Under the pieces are notes generated by a model, which was not told where the DNA came from, did not search any database, and worked only from the letters and a program-made list of their open reading frames with translations. A stretch of DNA of 64,000 bases from positions 1,077,558-1,141,557 of the forward strand of contig UICE01000003.1 of NCBI GenBank assembly GCA_900471815.1, written 5' to 3'. A program made the translations under genes and the position numbers. Positions within the stretch are counted from its first letter, which is position 1. Every line of letters starts with the position of its first letter. Positions 1-9,300 of the stretch are shown here, piece by piece. This stretch comes from Hyphomicrobiales bacterium (GTDB taxonomy: Bacteria; Pseudomonadota; Alphaproteobacteria; Rhizobiales; Rhizobiaceae).

Positions 1-1
1 A

Positions 2-268
2 ATCATCCTGCCGCAGGCATTCGTCCTGATGCTTCCGACATTTGGTAATAATGCCATTGAGCTTTTAAAAGCTTCAGCTGTCGTATCGCTCATATCGCTT
101 TCGGATATGACATTTCAGGCCCAAGTCGTACGTGCGCAAACCGGCAATACACTCGTCCCGTTTCTTACGATCCTTGTGCTGTACTTTCTTATCGCCAGCA
201 TCATCTCCCTCGCAATCCGTGGTCTCGAGCGTTACCTGACGCGCGGCCTAGACGGCATCAGGTCATAG
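2..268 (+). CDS. ehuC: Ectoine/hydroxyectoine ABC transporter permease, C-terminal part (EhuC-like)
   Basis: This is the C-terminal 88 residues of an inner-membrane permease of the polar amino acid (HisM/GlnP) ABC family; the gene enters from the left edge, so the start is outside. The fragment begins in the conserved EAA-loop region (IILPQAF), which docks on the ATPase, and ends with a last hydrophobic segment around TILVLYFLIASIISLAI. It is 9 bp upstream of a second permease and followed by eutABC and doeAB, which is the order of the ehuABCD-eut ectoine operon of rhizobia. Assignment to ectoine rather than to another amino acid is inferred from that context. Confidence 0.8.
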   Translation: MILPQAFVLMLPTFGNNAIELLKASAVVSLISLSDMTFQAQVVRAQTGNTLVPFLTILVLYFLIASIISLAIRGLERYLTRGLDGIRS

Positions 269-277
269 GAGGCGAAA

Positions 278-934
278 ATGGAATGGGATTGGGCTTTCGT
301 CGTTCAAATTCTTCCAACGCTGATCGAAGGCGTGAAAATTACCATTATTGCCACCCTGCTCGGGTCGGTCCTGGCCGCGATTGTTGGGCTTGTTATTGCC
401 ATTATACGCCGTTCCAGCAACCGGCTGATATCAATGCCAATGGGTTTTATTGCCGAGTTCATTCGCGGCACGCCATTGCTGGTGCAGCTCTACTTCATTT
501 TCTACGTGTTGCCGGACCTCGGGGTTACGCTTTCGCCGCTCGTCGCAGGTGTCATCGGGCTCGGGCTGCATTACGGCACATACACGGCTGAAGTGTACCG
601 CGCTGGCATTGATAATGTGGCGCGCGGCCAATGGGAGGCGGCAAAGGCATGCAATCTTAGCCCTTTCCAGACATGGACCCAGATTATCATGCCGCAGGCA
701 TTGCCGCCGATGATCCCGGCTTTGGCTAACTATTTCATCGCCATGTTCAAGGAAACCCCGCTGCTTTCAGCGATCACGGTACTTGAGTTGATGAACCAGG
801 CTCGCAGCATCGCCAACTACAATTACAGATATATTGAACCGATCACGATGGTTGGTGCGTTCTTCCTCGTCATTAGTGTCGTTTCTGTAATCGGGCTGCG
901 TTGGCTGGAACGCCGATATGGCAAGATCGATTGA
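278..934 (+). CDS. ehuD: Ectoine/hydroxyectoine ABC transporter permease EhuD
   Basis: A 218-residue inner-membrane permease, the usual length for the HisMQ/GlnP family. It forms the translocation pore with EhuC and takes up ectoine and hydroxyectoine. The sequence shows an N-terminal membrane segment (TIIATLLGSVLAAIVGLVIA), the conserved FIRGTPLLVQL loop and the EAA motif around EAAKACNLSPFQTW. The start has a strong ribosome site (AGGAGG, 5 nt spacing), 9 bp after ehuC. Family membership is plain from sequence; substrate is inferred from the catabolic genes that follow directly. Confidence 0.85.
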   Translation: MEWDWAFVVQILPTLIEGVKITIIATLLGSVLAAIVGLVIAIIRRSSNRLISMPMGFIAEFIRGTPLLVQLYFIFYVLPDLGVTLSPLVAGVIGLGLHYGTYTAEVYRAGIDNVARGQWEAAKACNLSPFQTWTQIIMPQALPPMIPALANYFIAMFKETPLLSAITVLELMNQARSIANYNYRYIEPITMVGAFFLVISVVSVIGLRWLERRYGKID

Positions 935-945
935 GGAGTACAAAG

Positions 946-1725
946 ATGGACTCATTCCCGACTATTCGCCAGACGGACTTGCATCTTGATTTTGATGATC
1001 GGCCTTTATCAAAGCGCGTCGGCCTCCTCATTCTTGCCACCGATCACACGACCGAGCCGGACTTCCAGCGTATGGTGGCCAGCAGCAATATTGGCCTTTA
1101 TACGTCACGCATTCCCTATGCCAATCCAACCACACCTGGAAATCTGCGGCGTATGCTTCGTCCGATGAGCGAAGGCGCATGGATGATCCTGCCCGACGAA
1201 GAGCTTGATGCAATCTGTTATTCCTGCACGTCAGCCTCTGTGGTCATTGGCGATGATGAAATTGAGCATGCCATTCGGCAGGCCAAACCGAACGTGCCTG
1301 TGGTTACGCCCACATTGGCCGCCGTTAAGGCATTGGAGGCGTTCGATGCGAAAAGGATCAGCATTCTTACGCCTTACACGCTTGAGACCAGCACTCCAAT
1401 GGCGAGCTATTTCAGCGACAAGGGCTTTGAGATTGCGAATTTCAGCTGCTTTGGACTGGATGATGACCGGGAGATGGCAAGGATCAGCACAAAGTCATTG
1501 ATCTTGGCTGCACGCGAAACAATCGCCAGCGATGCGGATGCCCTGTTCATATCTTGCACTGCCGTTCGCGCAGCGGTTGTGGCGGCAGAAATCGAGCAGG
1601 CGATTGGCAAGCCAGTTGTGACCAGTAATCTTGCAACCGCATGGGCAACTCTGCGCATATGCGGTGACCACTCGTTTAAGCCTGAACGCGGCAGCCTGAT
1701 GGCTCAGCCCATGGCAAGCTGGTGA
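946..1725 (+). CDS. eutA: Ectoine utilization protein EutA (Asp/Glu racemase-like family)
   Basis: A 259-residue protein of the aspartate/glutamate racemase superfamily, close to maleate isomerase and arylmalonate decarboxylase. Both catalytic cysteine neighbourhoods are visible: AICYSCTSAS near residue 90 and LFISCTAVRA near residue 200. EutA is part of the rhizobial ectoine utilisation set, but its exact reaction is not firmly known; racemisation or isomerisation of a degradation intermediate has been proposed. The start at 946 has GAGGAG 7 nt upstream and lies 11 bp after ehuD; an upstream TTG at 901 would overlap ehuD and has no such site. Confidence 0.85.
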   Translation: MDSFPTIRQTDLHLDFDDRPLSKRVGLLILATDHTTEPDFQRMVASSNIGLYTSRIPYANPTTPGNLRRMLRPMSEGAWMILPDEELDAICYSCTSASVVIGDDEIEHAIRQAKPNVPVVTPTLAAVKALEAFDAKRISILTPYTLETSTPMASYFSDKGFEIANFSCFGLDDDREMARISTKSLILAARETIASDADALFISCTAVRAAVVAAEIEQAIGKPVVTSNLATAWATLRICGDHSFKPERGSLMAQPMASW

Positions 1726-1727
1726 AA

Positions 1728-2732
1728 ATGGCTTCAAACCTCGTCAGCATAAACGATATTGAACGGGCGCATGATACCATTGCGGCTAAAGTCGTGCGAA
1801 CACCTACAGTTCAATCCGCATATCTTACTCGACAGCTGGGCGTCCCCGTCTGGCTGAAACTTGAACATCGGCAAACAACCGGTAGCTTCAAATTACGCGG
1901 CGCGACCAATGCATTGAGCCAGCTTTCCGAAGCTGAAAAGCGGCGCGGCGTTGTTGCTGCTTCAACAGGAAATCATGGCCGTGCACTTGCCTATGCTGCA
2001 AGGCTGGAAGGCATGCGAGCTGTTATCTGCATGTCCCGTCTCGTTCCCCAGAACAAGGTTGATGAAATTCGCCGCCTTGGTGCCGAGATACATATTGTCG
2101 GAAAATCGCAGGATGACGCTCAAGAGGAAGTCGAGCGCCTGGTTCTTCAAGACGGTTTGGCGATGGTGCCGCCTTTCGACAATGCACATGTCATTGCAGG
2201 ACAAGGCACGCTCGGACTGGAGATGGCCGAAGACGTTCCAAATATTCACACGGTCTTTGTTCCTCTGTCAGGTGGCGGGCTGGCCTCCGGCGTTGCCTGT
2301 GCGATCAAGTCGAAGCAGCCGAATGCAAAAGTCATTGGTGTTTCCATGCAGAATGGCGCCGCTATGCACGCAAGTTTGAAAGCAGGCAGACCCGTGCTCG
2401 TTGAGGAAAGCGCTAGTCTGGCGGATTCGCTCGGTGGTGGTATCGGCCTCGATAATCGTTTCACCTTCGCAATGGCTCGTGACCTTCTTGATGATGTAAT
2501 TTTACTGACCGAGCCGGAAATCGCAGCGGGCATGCGTCATGCCTATCAACATGAGCGCGAGGTGATAGAGGGTGCCGCTGCTGTCGGTATTGGCGCGTTG
2601 CTTTCAGGCAAAGTGCGCGCGGACGGGCCAATCATTGTCATTTTATCCGGGAGCAACGTCGATATGAATCAGCACAAGAGTGTCATCTGCGCTGATCAGT
2701 CCAGTGGAAGAGCAGAACAATGCCCCGCATGA
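1728..2732 (+). CDS. eutB: Ectoine utilization protein EutB (threonine dehydratase-like, PLP fold type II)
   Basis: A 334-residue pyridoxal-phosphate enzyme of the serine/threonine dehydratase family. The Schiff-base lysine lies in TGSFKLRGATNAL (about residue 55), the phosphate-binding loop is PLSGGGLASG and the C-terminal serine region is ILSGSNVD. In ectoine utilisation it has been proposed to convert hydroxyectoine-derived hydroxy-diaminobutyrate intermediates, and that role is inferred from the cluster. It almost touches eutA. ATG 1728 is preferred over GTG 1722, but neither has a strong ribosome site, so translation is probably coupled to eutA. It overlaps the start of eutC by 13 bp. 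Confidence 0.82.
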   Translation: MASNLVSINDIERAHDTIAAKVVRTPTVQSAYLTRQLGVPVWLKLEHRQTTGSFKLRGATNALSQLSEAEKRRGVVAASTGNHGRALAYAARLEGMRAVICMSRLVPQNKVDEIRRLGAEIHIVGKSQDDAQEEVERLVLQDGLAMVPPFDNAHVIAGQGTLGLEMAEDVPNIHTVFVPLSGGGLASGVACAIKSKQPNAKVIGVSMQNGAAMHASLKAGRPVLVEESASLADSLGGGIGLDNRFTFAMARDLLDDVILLTEPEIAAGMRHAYQHEREVIEGAAAVGIGALLSGKVRADGPIIVILSGSNVDMNQHKSVICADQSSGRAEQCPA

Positions 2733-3712
2733 TCATTCTGACAGAAGCAGAACTACGCAAAATCATCTGGTTGAATCTTGACGCTGTCGCCTGCGTTGAA
2801 AATGCTTTTGAGGCACTCGCAACCAAAGCAGTGGCCATGCCGCCTATTTTGCGCCTCGATATTCCCGAACATCGGGGCGAAGTTGATGTCAAAACCGCCT
2901 ATGTGCCGGGCATTGATAGTTTTGCAATAAAGATCAGCCCCGGTTTCTTTGACAATCCAAAACTTGGTTTGCCGAGCGTCAATGGAATGATGGTTTTGCT
3001 GAGCAGTAAAACCGGGCTCGTAGAAGCATTGCTTCTCGATAATGGCTATTTGACCGATATTCGTACCGCCGCTGCCGGTGCAGTGGCAGCCAAGCATTTG
3101 TCGCGCCCCGATTCTACCGTCGCGACGATTTTCGGTGCGGGTGTGCAGGCACTGTTACAGTTAAAGGCGCTCACTCTCGTTCGGCCTATCGAGAAGGCAT
3201 GTTTCTGGGCAAGAGATTACGCCAAGGCCGAACAGATTGCCGATAGCGCAAGCAAAGAATTTGGTTTTCCGGTTAAAGCGATTGCCGATCCGGAACATGC
3301 GACGGCTCTTGCAGACATTATTGTCACGACTACCCCCTCCCCCGATCCCCTTCTGCAAGCTGCCTGGCTACGTGCCGGGCAACACGTCACCGCCATGGGG
3401 TCAGACGCCGAACATAAGAACGAGCTGGCTCCCGACATCATAACTAAGGCTGATCTCTACATTGCTGACAGTCTCAAGCAGACCCGCATTTTGGGCGAAC
3501 TGCATCACGCAATCAAAGCCGGCTTAGTAGGTCCAGACGCTGCATATGGTGAGCTCGGGGCAGTCATTGCTGGTTCCGCAAAAGGCCGCGCCTCACCGTC
3601 CCAAATCACATTGGCTGACCTGACGGGCACGGGCGTGCAGGACACAGCCATCGCCACGCTGGCACGGGAACGCGCAGCCCACGCAAATGCTGGAACCAGT
3701 TTCGAAAGTTGA
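2720..3712 (+). CDS. eutC: Ectoine utilization protein EutC (ornithine cyclodeaminase/mu-crystallin family)
   Basis: A 330-residue NAD(P)-dependent protein of the ornithine cyclodeaminase/mu-crystallin family. The N-terminal substrate part contains the conserved TDIRTAAAGAVAAKHL stretch, and the Rossmann dinucleotide site follows as FGAGVQALLQLKAL. In the cluster it probably acts with EutB on hydroxyectoine-derived amino or imino acids; this is inference. The start at 2720 has GGAAGAG about 7 nt upstream and lies inside the end of eutB. A second ATG at 2729 forms an ATGA overlap with the eutB stop but lacks a ribosome site. Confidence 0.83.
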   Translation: MPRMIILTEAELRKIIWLNLDAVACVENAFEALATKAVAMPPILRLDIPEHRGEVDVKTAYVPGIDSFAIKISPGFFDNPKLGLPSVNGMMVLLSSKTGLVEALLLDNGYLTDIRTAAAGAVAAKHLSRPDSTVATIFGAGVQALLQLKALTLVRPIEKACFWARDYAKAEQIADSASKEFGFPVKAIADPEHATALADIIVTTTPSPDPLLQAAWLRAGQHVTAMGSDAEHKNELAPDIITKADLYIADSLKQTRILGELHHAIKAGLVGPDAAYGELGAVIAGSAKGRASPSQITLADLTGTGVQDTAIATLARERAAHANAGTSFES

Positions 3713-3746
3713 TAAGGGGCTTTTGCCCAAGCATGAGGAAATAGAA

Positions 3747-4928
3747 ATGACCGGACCTAACCTGAAGTTTACGAGGCAGGAGTTTGCCGATCGATTGAAA
3801 AAGACACGCGCTGCAATGCAGGCACGCGGAATCGATCTTTTGATCTGCAGCGATCCATCCAATATGGCGTGGCTTACCGGATATGATGGCTGGTCGTTTT
3901 ACGTTCATCAGGCTGTCCTTGTGCCGCCTGAAGGAGAGCCTGTCTGGTATGGTCGCGGGCAGGATGCGAATGGCGCCAAACGCACAGCCTATCTGAACAA
4001 TGACAACATCATTGGTTATGCGGACCACTACGTTCAGTCAACAGAACGCCATCCCATGGACTTCCTGTCGCAAATTATTGAGGAGCGCGGTTGGGACAAG
4101 CTCACTATCGGCGTCGAGATGGACAATTACTGGTTTTCCGCCGCGGCCTATGGCTCGTTGCAAAAACATCTGCCCAAAGCCCGCTTTGTTGATGGGACGG
4201 CTTTGGTGAACTGGCAGCGCGCAGTCAAAAGTCCCACCGAAATTGATTATATGCGCAAGGCTGGGCGTATTGTCGAACTGATGCATCAACGTATCGTCGA
4301 TAAGATCGAGCCCGGTATGCGTAAATGCGATCTGGTGGCAGAGATTTACGATGCTGGAATTCGCGGAACGCCAGAGTTTGGCGGCGACTATCCCGCCATC
4401 GTGCCTTTGCTTCCTTCCGGTGCGGATGCTTCCGCACCCCACCTCACCTGGGATGACAAGCCAATGAAGCTTGGCGAAGGGACATTCTTTGAGATTGCAG
4501 GTTGCTACAACCGTTATCACGTACCGCTTTCCCGCACAGTGTTTCTCGGCAAGCCGACACAGGAGTTTCTGGATGCGGAAAAAGCCACGCTTGAAGGGAT
4601 GGAGGCAGGTCTTGCGGCAGCAAAACCCGGTAATACATGCGAAGACATTGCCAACGGCTTCTTTGGTGTCTTGAAGAAATACGGCATCGTGAAAGACAAT
4701 CGTACCGGCTATCCAATCGGTATTTCCTATCCACCGGATTGGGGCGAACGCACCATGAGCCTGCGTCCCGGCGATAAGACGGTGCTTGAACCGGGTATGA
4801 CATTTCACTTCATGACCGGACTTTGGCTGGAGACGATGGGGCTTGAGATCACCGAGAGCATTTTGATCACCGATACCGGCGTTGAATGTCTCGCCAACTT
4901 CCCGCGCAAGCTTATCGTCAAAAACTGA
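3747..4928 (+). CDS. doeA: Ectoine hydrolase DoeA (EutD), M24 family
   Basis: A 393-residue protein with the creatinase/prolidase (M24) fold: an N-terminal domain with LLICSDPSNMAWLTGYDGW and a C-terminal pita-bread domain. DoeA opens the ectoine ring to N-acetyl-diaminobutyrate. The usual prolidase metal ligands are not all obvious (for example FEIAGCYNRYHVPLSRT, and GLEITESI near the end), as in creatinase-type members. The start at 3747 has AGGA about 8 nt upstream; the open frame extends upstream to 3687 inside eutC without a better start. It is 7 bp before doeB, as in known ectoine clusters. Confidence 0.88.
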   Translation: MTGPNLKFTRQEFADRLKKTRAAMQARGIDLLICSDPSNMAWLTGYDGWSFYVHQAVLVPPEGEPVWYGRGQDANGAKRTAYLNNDNIIGYADHYVQSTERHPMDFLSQIIEERGWDKLTIGVEMDNYWFSAAAYGSLQKHLPKARFVDGTALVNWQRAVKSPTEIDYMRKAGRIVELMHQRIVDKIEPGMRKCDLVAEIYDAGIRGTPEFGGDYPAIVPLLPSGADASAPHLTWDDKPMKLGEGTFFEIAGCYNRYHVPLSRTVFLGKPTQEFLDAEKATLEGMEAGLAAAKPGNTCEDIANGFFGVLKKYGIVKDNRTGYPIGISYPPDWGERTMSLRPGDKTVLEPGMTFHFMTGLWLETMGLEITESILITDTGVECLANFPRKLIVKN

Positions 4929-4935
4929 GGCTACG

Positions 4936-5940
4936 ATGCAGTTACAGACACTTCGGCCCTCACCTGTCACGCCCACCATTGATCTCGACAAGCAGGGTGT
5001 ACAGCATGGTTTCTTGAGATTGCCTTATAGCCGCGACGACTCTGCGTGGGGATCTGTCATGATCCCTATAGCAGTTCTGCGTAATGGAGATGGACCGACG
5101 GCACTTCTAACGGGCGGCAATCACGGCGACGAGTATGAAGGTCCGATAGCCCTGTTCGATCTTGCCCGGACACTCGACATCAACACCATCAATGGCACCG
5201 TCATCATTGTGCCCGCGATGAACTATCCGGCATTTCAGGCTGGCACGCGGACATCGCCCATCGATAAAGGCAATATGAACCGAAGCTATCCCGGGAAGCC
5301 GGATGGCACGGTAACGCAGAAGATCGCCGACTACTTCACTCGGGAATTGCTCCCGCGTGCGGATGTGGTCCTGGATTTCCATTCAGGCGGCAAGACGCTT
5401 GATTTCGTGCCTTTCGCTGCGGCTCATATTCTGCCTGACAAGGTTCAGGAGGCCAAAGGCTTTGATGCGGTCAAGGCATTCTCCGCCCCATGGTCCATGC
5501 GGATGTTGGAGATTGATGCCGTCGGAATGTATGACACGACCGTGGAAGAAATGGGCAAGGTGTTTGTCACCACTGAACTTGGTGGTGGCGGTACGGCTCG
5601 CGCCGAAACGGTGGCGATAGCAAAGCGCGGCGCAGCAAATGTTCTTCGGCATGCGGGCATTTTGCACGGCGCAATTGAACATCGTGAGACCCGTTGGCTC
5701 GACATGCCATCTGGAAACTGCTTCTCATTTGCCGAGGATGCAGGCCTCATTGAAACCATGGTCGATCTTGGCGAAGCAGTTCAGGAAGGGCAATTGATTG
5801 CTCAAATCTATCCGATTGGCCGCACTGGTGCTGCTCCTGCGGAAATAAGAGCTAGAATAACCGGTGTTCTTGCGGCTCGACACTTCCCAGGCTTGGTCAA
5901 ACCGGGTGATTGTGTAGCTGTCGTTGGAACTGTTGACTAA
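4936..5940 (+). CDS. doeB: N-acetyl-L-2,4-diaminobutyrate deacetylase DoeB (EutE), succinylglutamate desuccinylase/AstE family
   Basis: A 334-residue zinc-dependent deacylase of the AstE/aspartoacylase (M14-like) family. The zinc motif is in LLTGGNHGDEYEGPIAL (His and Glu, about residues 60-70), with a further histidine in VVLDFHSGGKTLDF near residue 150. DoeB removes the acetyl group from N-acetyl-diaminobutyrate, the product of DoeA. The start has GAGG 5 nt upstream. It is the last eut/doe gene here: the transaminase and dehydrogenase (DoeD, DoeC) and the AsnC-type regulator are not in the window and are expected upstream or elsewhere. Confidence 0.88.
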   Translation: MQLQTLRPSPVTPTIDLDKQGVQHGFLRLPYSRDDSAWGSVMIPIAVLRNGDGPTALLTGGNHGDEYEGPIALFDLARTLDINTINGTVIIVPAMNYPAFQAGTRTSPIDKGNMNRSYPGKPDGTVTQKIADYFTRELLPRADVVLDFHSGGKTLDFVPFAAAHILPDKVQEAKGFDAVKAFSAPWSMRMLEIDAVGMYDTTVEEMGKVFVTTELGGGGTARAETVAIAKRGAANVLRHAGILHGAIEHRETRWLDMPSGNCFSFAEDAGLIETMVDLGEAVQEGQLIAQIYPIGRTGAAPAEIRARITGVLAARHFPGLVKPGDCVAVVGTVD

Positions 5941-6086
5941 GCAGCGGTTTTGGCTCGATCAAGTTTCGTTATCCAAAAGCACGGGCTGAGCGTAAACTTC
6001 GTCTTGATGATTCTCTTGCCGATTATGGATTGAGGAATCCAGGCCTGCGAACCATCGTGGTGAAACCGGTTATTGGAGAACTTGAT

Positions 6087-6341
6087 ATGGGCGGAGAAGG
6101 TCTTCTCGTATTTCTACTGGTTGGACTGATTGCTGGCTGGCTAGCCAGCATGCTGGTTCGCGGCGGTGGCTTTGGCCTCGTCGGCGATCTTGTCGTCGGC
6201 GTGATCGGCGCTTTTATTGCAGGGTTCTTGTTTCCAAGGCTCGGCATCTCGTTGGGTGCGGGCATAATCGGACAGATTATCGCTGCAGCAATTGGCGCGA
6301 TTATCCTGCTTGTAATCATCCGCGCCGTTAAACGCGCCTGA
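6087..6341 (+). CDS. GlsB/YeaQ/YmgE-family small membrane protein
   Basis: An 84-residue, very hydrophobic, glycine-rich protein with three predicted membrane segments (LLVFLLVGLIAGWLASML, VVGVIGAFIAGFLF, IIGQIIAAAIGAIILLVIII). It belongs to the transglycosylase-associated (GlsB/YeaQ/YmgE) family, often induced by general stress; the molecular function is unknown. The start at 6087 has GGAG 8 nt upstream; a longer reading from 6030 lacks a ribosome site. It stands alone between the ectoine operon and a bidirectional terminator. A GGAAC at 5926 followed 18 bases later by TT loosely fits a stress sigma promoter but is weak. Confidence 0.85.
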   Translation: MGGEGLLVFLLVGLIAGWLASMLVRGGGFGLVGDLVVGVIGAFIAGFLFPRLGISLGAGIIGQIIAAAIGAIILLVIIRAVKRA

Positions 6342-6354
6342 TTACTGTACCGTA

Positions 6355-6393
6355 AAAAAGGCCTCCGGATCGATCTGGTCCGGAGGCCTTTTT
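6355..6393. terminator. Bidirectional intrinsic terminator
   Basis: A perfect 15-bp inverted repeat (6355-6369 and 6379-6393, arms ending AGGCCTCCGGA/TCCGGAGGCCT) with a 9-nt loop. It has T runs on the right and A runs on the left, so it works on both strands. It closes the GlsB-like gene and the convergent efflux operon, whose pump stop codon is 3 bp away. Confidence 0.93.
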
Positions 6394-6395
6394 GT

Positions 6396-9300
6396 TTATT
6401 GGTTTACTCTGCCGTAGTGGCCCGCCGCAGTGGGCTCAGGGTCGGCGGCCTCTGACTTCAAATCCTTTCTGGAAATGAAGGTGTAGAACATCGGCACCAC
6501 AAACAGCGTGAAGATCGTTCCGACCAAAATACCGGAGAAGATCACCAGACCGATCGAGTAACGAGCGGCTGCACCTGCGCCTGTTGCCGTGATCAATGGG
6601 ATAACGCCCAAGGCCATAGCTGCAGTTGTCATCAGGATCGGGCGAAGACGTGTCTTTGCCGCCAGAATAATCGCGTCATGTCGCGAAATTCCATGAAGCT
6701 CACGTTGCTGATTGGCAAACTCCACCATCAAAATACCATGCTTGGTAATCAGCCCGACGAGCGTGATCAGTCCAACCTGCGTATAGATGTTCAGCGTGCC
6801 CAGCCCGAGATTCAGCGGTACGATAGCACCAAAGATCGACAGGGGAACCGACATCATGATGATGAACGGATCACGGAAGCTTTCGAACTGCGCCGCAAGC
6901 ACGAGATAGATAACCACCACAGCCAAAGCAAATGCGATCAGGATTGTGCTTCCCTGTTCGATTTCAAGACGAGACTGGCCTGAATAATCCATGAAGAACC
7001 CATCCGGCATCAATGGACGTGCAGTGTCGATAACCGTTTGCAGGCCCTGACCGGTCGTCACGCCAGGCAGTGGCAATGCCGAGATGGTCGCGGAATTGAG
7101 CTGGTTGAACTGCTCGATAGCCGCTGGCGATGCATTCTCGCTGATTTTCACAACCGCAGACAGAGGAACCATTGTTCCCGATGCACTCCTGACGAAGTAC
7201 TGTCCCAGTTTATCCGGATTGGACCGGAAATCCTGCGGGACCTGCGGATAGATATCATAGCTGTTGGAGTCGCGATCAAACTTCGACACTTTCGGCTCAC
7301 CAACGAGCAAGCCGAGCGTCTGACCTATCTCGCTGACGGGAACGCCCAAGGCCGAAGCCCTGTCACGGTCGATCGTGATCGTGACTTGAGGTGCGTTGAA
7401 TGACAGCGAGTTCTGGACGATAATGAACTGACCAGACGCCTGCGCCTTGTTCTTGATCTCTTCGGCAACTTCAAAGACCTTGTCAGCCGGTCCCGTTGAC
7501 TGAATGACCACCGAGATAGGCAAGCCACCGCCTGTACCCGGAAGCGTTGGTGGTGAGAAGATGAATGCCTCCGCGCCGGCTATAGGCGAAATGCGGCCTT
7601 GCAACTCTTCCTGCAATTGCTTCTGCGACTTGTCACGATCAGACCAGTCCTTGAACACCCAGATCGCAAATGCCGAATTTGTCGTTCCCAATCCAAGAAT
7701 ATTGAAGCGGGCTTTTAGCTCCGGCAAATCTTTGGTCAGATTGTCGATCTGATCGGCATAAAGCTTCGTATAAGCAGAGGTAGCATATTGCGGAGCGTTG
7801 ACGATTGAGAACAGAGCGCCGGAATCTTCTTCCGGAGCCAGTTCAGAAGACGTCTTGGTGAAGAGGAAGCCGGTCAAAGCAACAAGTGCGATAACAATAA
7901 ACAATGTTACCGGGCGGAAGCCCAGCGACCCGGCAACGCGCCGTTCATATGCACCTTCAAGCCAGCCGAAAGCACCATCGACGATCCGCTGGAACCGGCT
8001 ATGATTGCCGCCGCGAAGCAGGAGCGCGCACATCATTGGAGATACGGTCAGAGCGGCCACACCGGAGATGATAACCGAGCCTGCGAGCGTAAACGCAAAT
8101 TCGCGGAACAATGAACCCGTAAGACCACCCGTAAAGCCTAGCGGTGCGAACACAGCGGCAAGCGTTACAGTCATAGCGATGATAGGGCCGGTAATTTCCT
8201 TCATACCGCGCAATGCGGCATCGACTGGTTTCAGCCCCTCTTCGATATGGCGATGAATATTCTCCAAAACGACAATCGCGTCATCCACCACCAGCCCGAT
8301 CGCAAGAACCATCGCCAGAAGCGATAGAAGATTGATCGAATAGCCAAGCAGGAAAAGGAAGAAGCACACACCGACAAGCGAGATCGGGATAGTTACGACC
8401 GGAATAATAACCGACCGGAACGAGCCGAGGAACAGCAAGATAACCGCGACAACGATCAGCACCGCTTCAACAACAGTCTTCAACACTTCTTCGATGGACG
8501 AGCTGATTTGCTCAGTAGCATCATAAAGCATGGTGATTGTCATGCCTTCTGGAAGCGACTGTTGAATCGACGGAAGTTCTTCTCGAACAGCGGCGGTCAT
8601 ATCAATCGGATTGGCCGCCGGTGTCGGGAAAATGCCCAGGAATGTACCGCTGGAACCATTGAAGGTCACGACTGTATCTTTGCTTACCGCACCCAATTCC
8701 ACGCGCGCAACGTCACGCAGACGCACGATATTGTCGCCTTCGGATTTAATCGGCATCGCGCCGAATGCTTCAGGCGTCTGCAATGTTGTCTTCAGGGTAA
8801 TTGGTGAAGCGACATAAAGGTTCTTCACCTTGCCCGGAGCTGACAGGAAGTTTGACTGATTGATCGCAGTCAGAACTTCCGTTGCGGTTGTCCCGCGTGC
8901 CGCAAGCTTGATCGGATCGATCCAGACGCGCATCGAGAATACCTGACCACCAAGAATCTGGGCGTCAGCAACACCTTGAATCGTCGACATGCGCGGTTGA
9001 ATAACGCGTTCGAGATATTCAGTGATCTGCTCACTGGTCATATTGGGGTTCTGCACGGCGAGATACATCGTCGCGAAGTCCTGACCTGTTCCCTTTGTGA
9101 TGATCGGATCATCGGATTCCGTTGGCAGATCGCCGCGAACCTGATTGACCTTGGAGATAACTTCGGTCAACGCAGCATCGGGGTCAGCGCCAAGCTTCAT
9201 CTGTACAGTAACTTTACTGGACGATGGCGACGAGGACGAGGTCACATAGTCGATGTTTTCAGTCGTCGTTACCGCTTTTGCGATAGGCGACGAAATAAAG

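Noticed and set aside
5926-5950. GGAAC-N18-TT upstream of the GlsB-like gene as a stress promoter
   Set aside because: The -10 part is poor (GTTT), it lies inside the doeB end and is 137 bp from the start codon; too weak to list.
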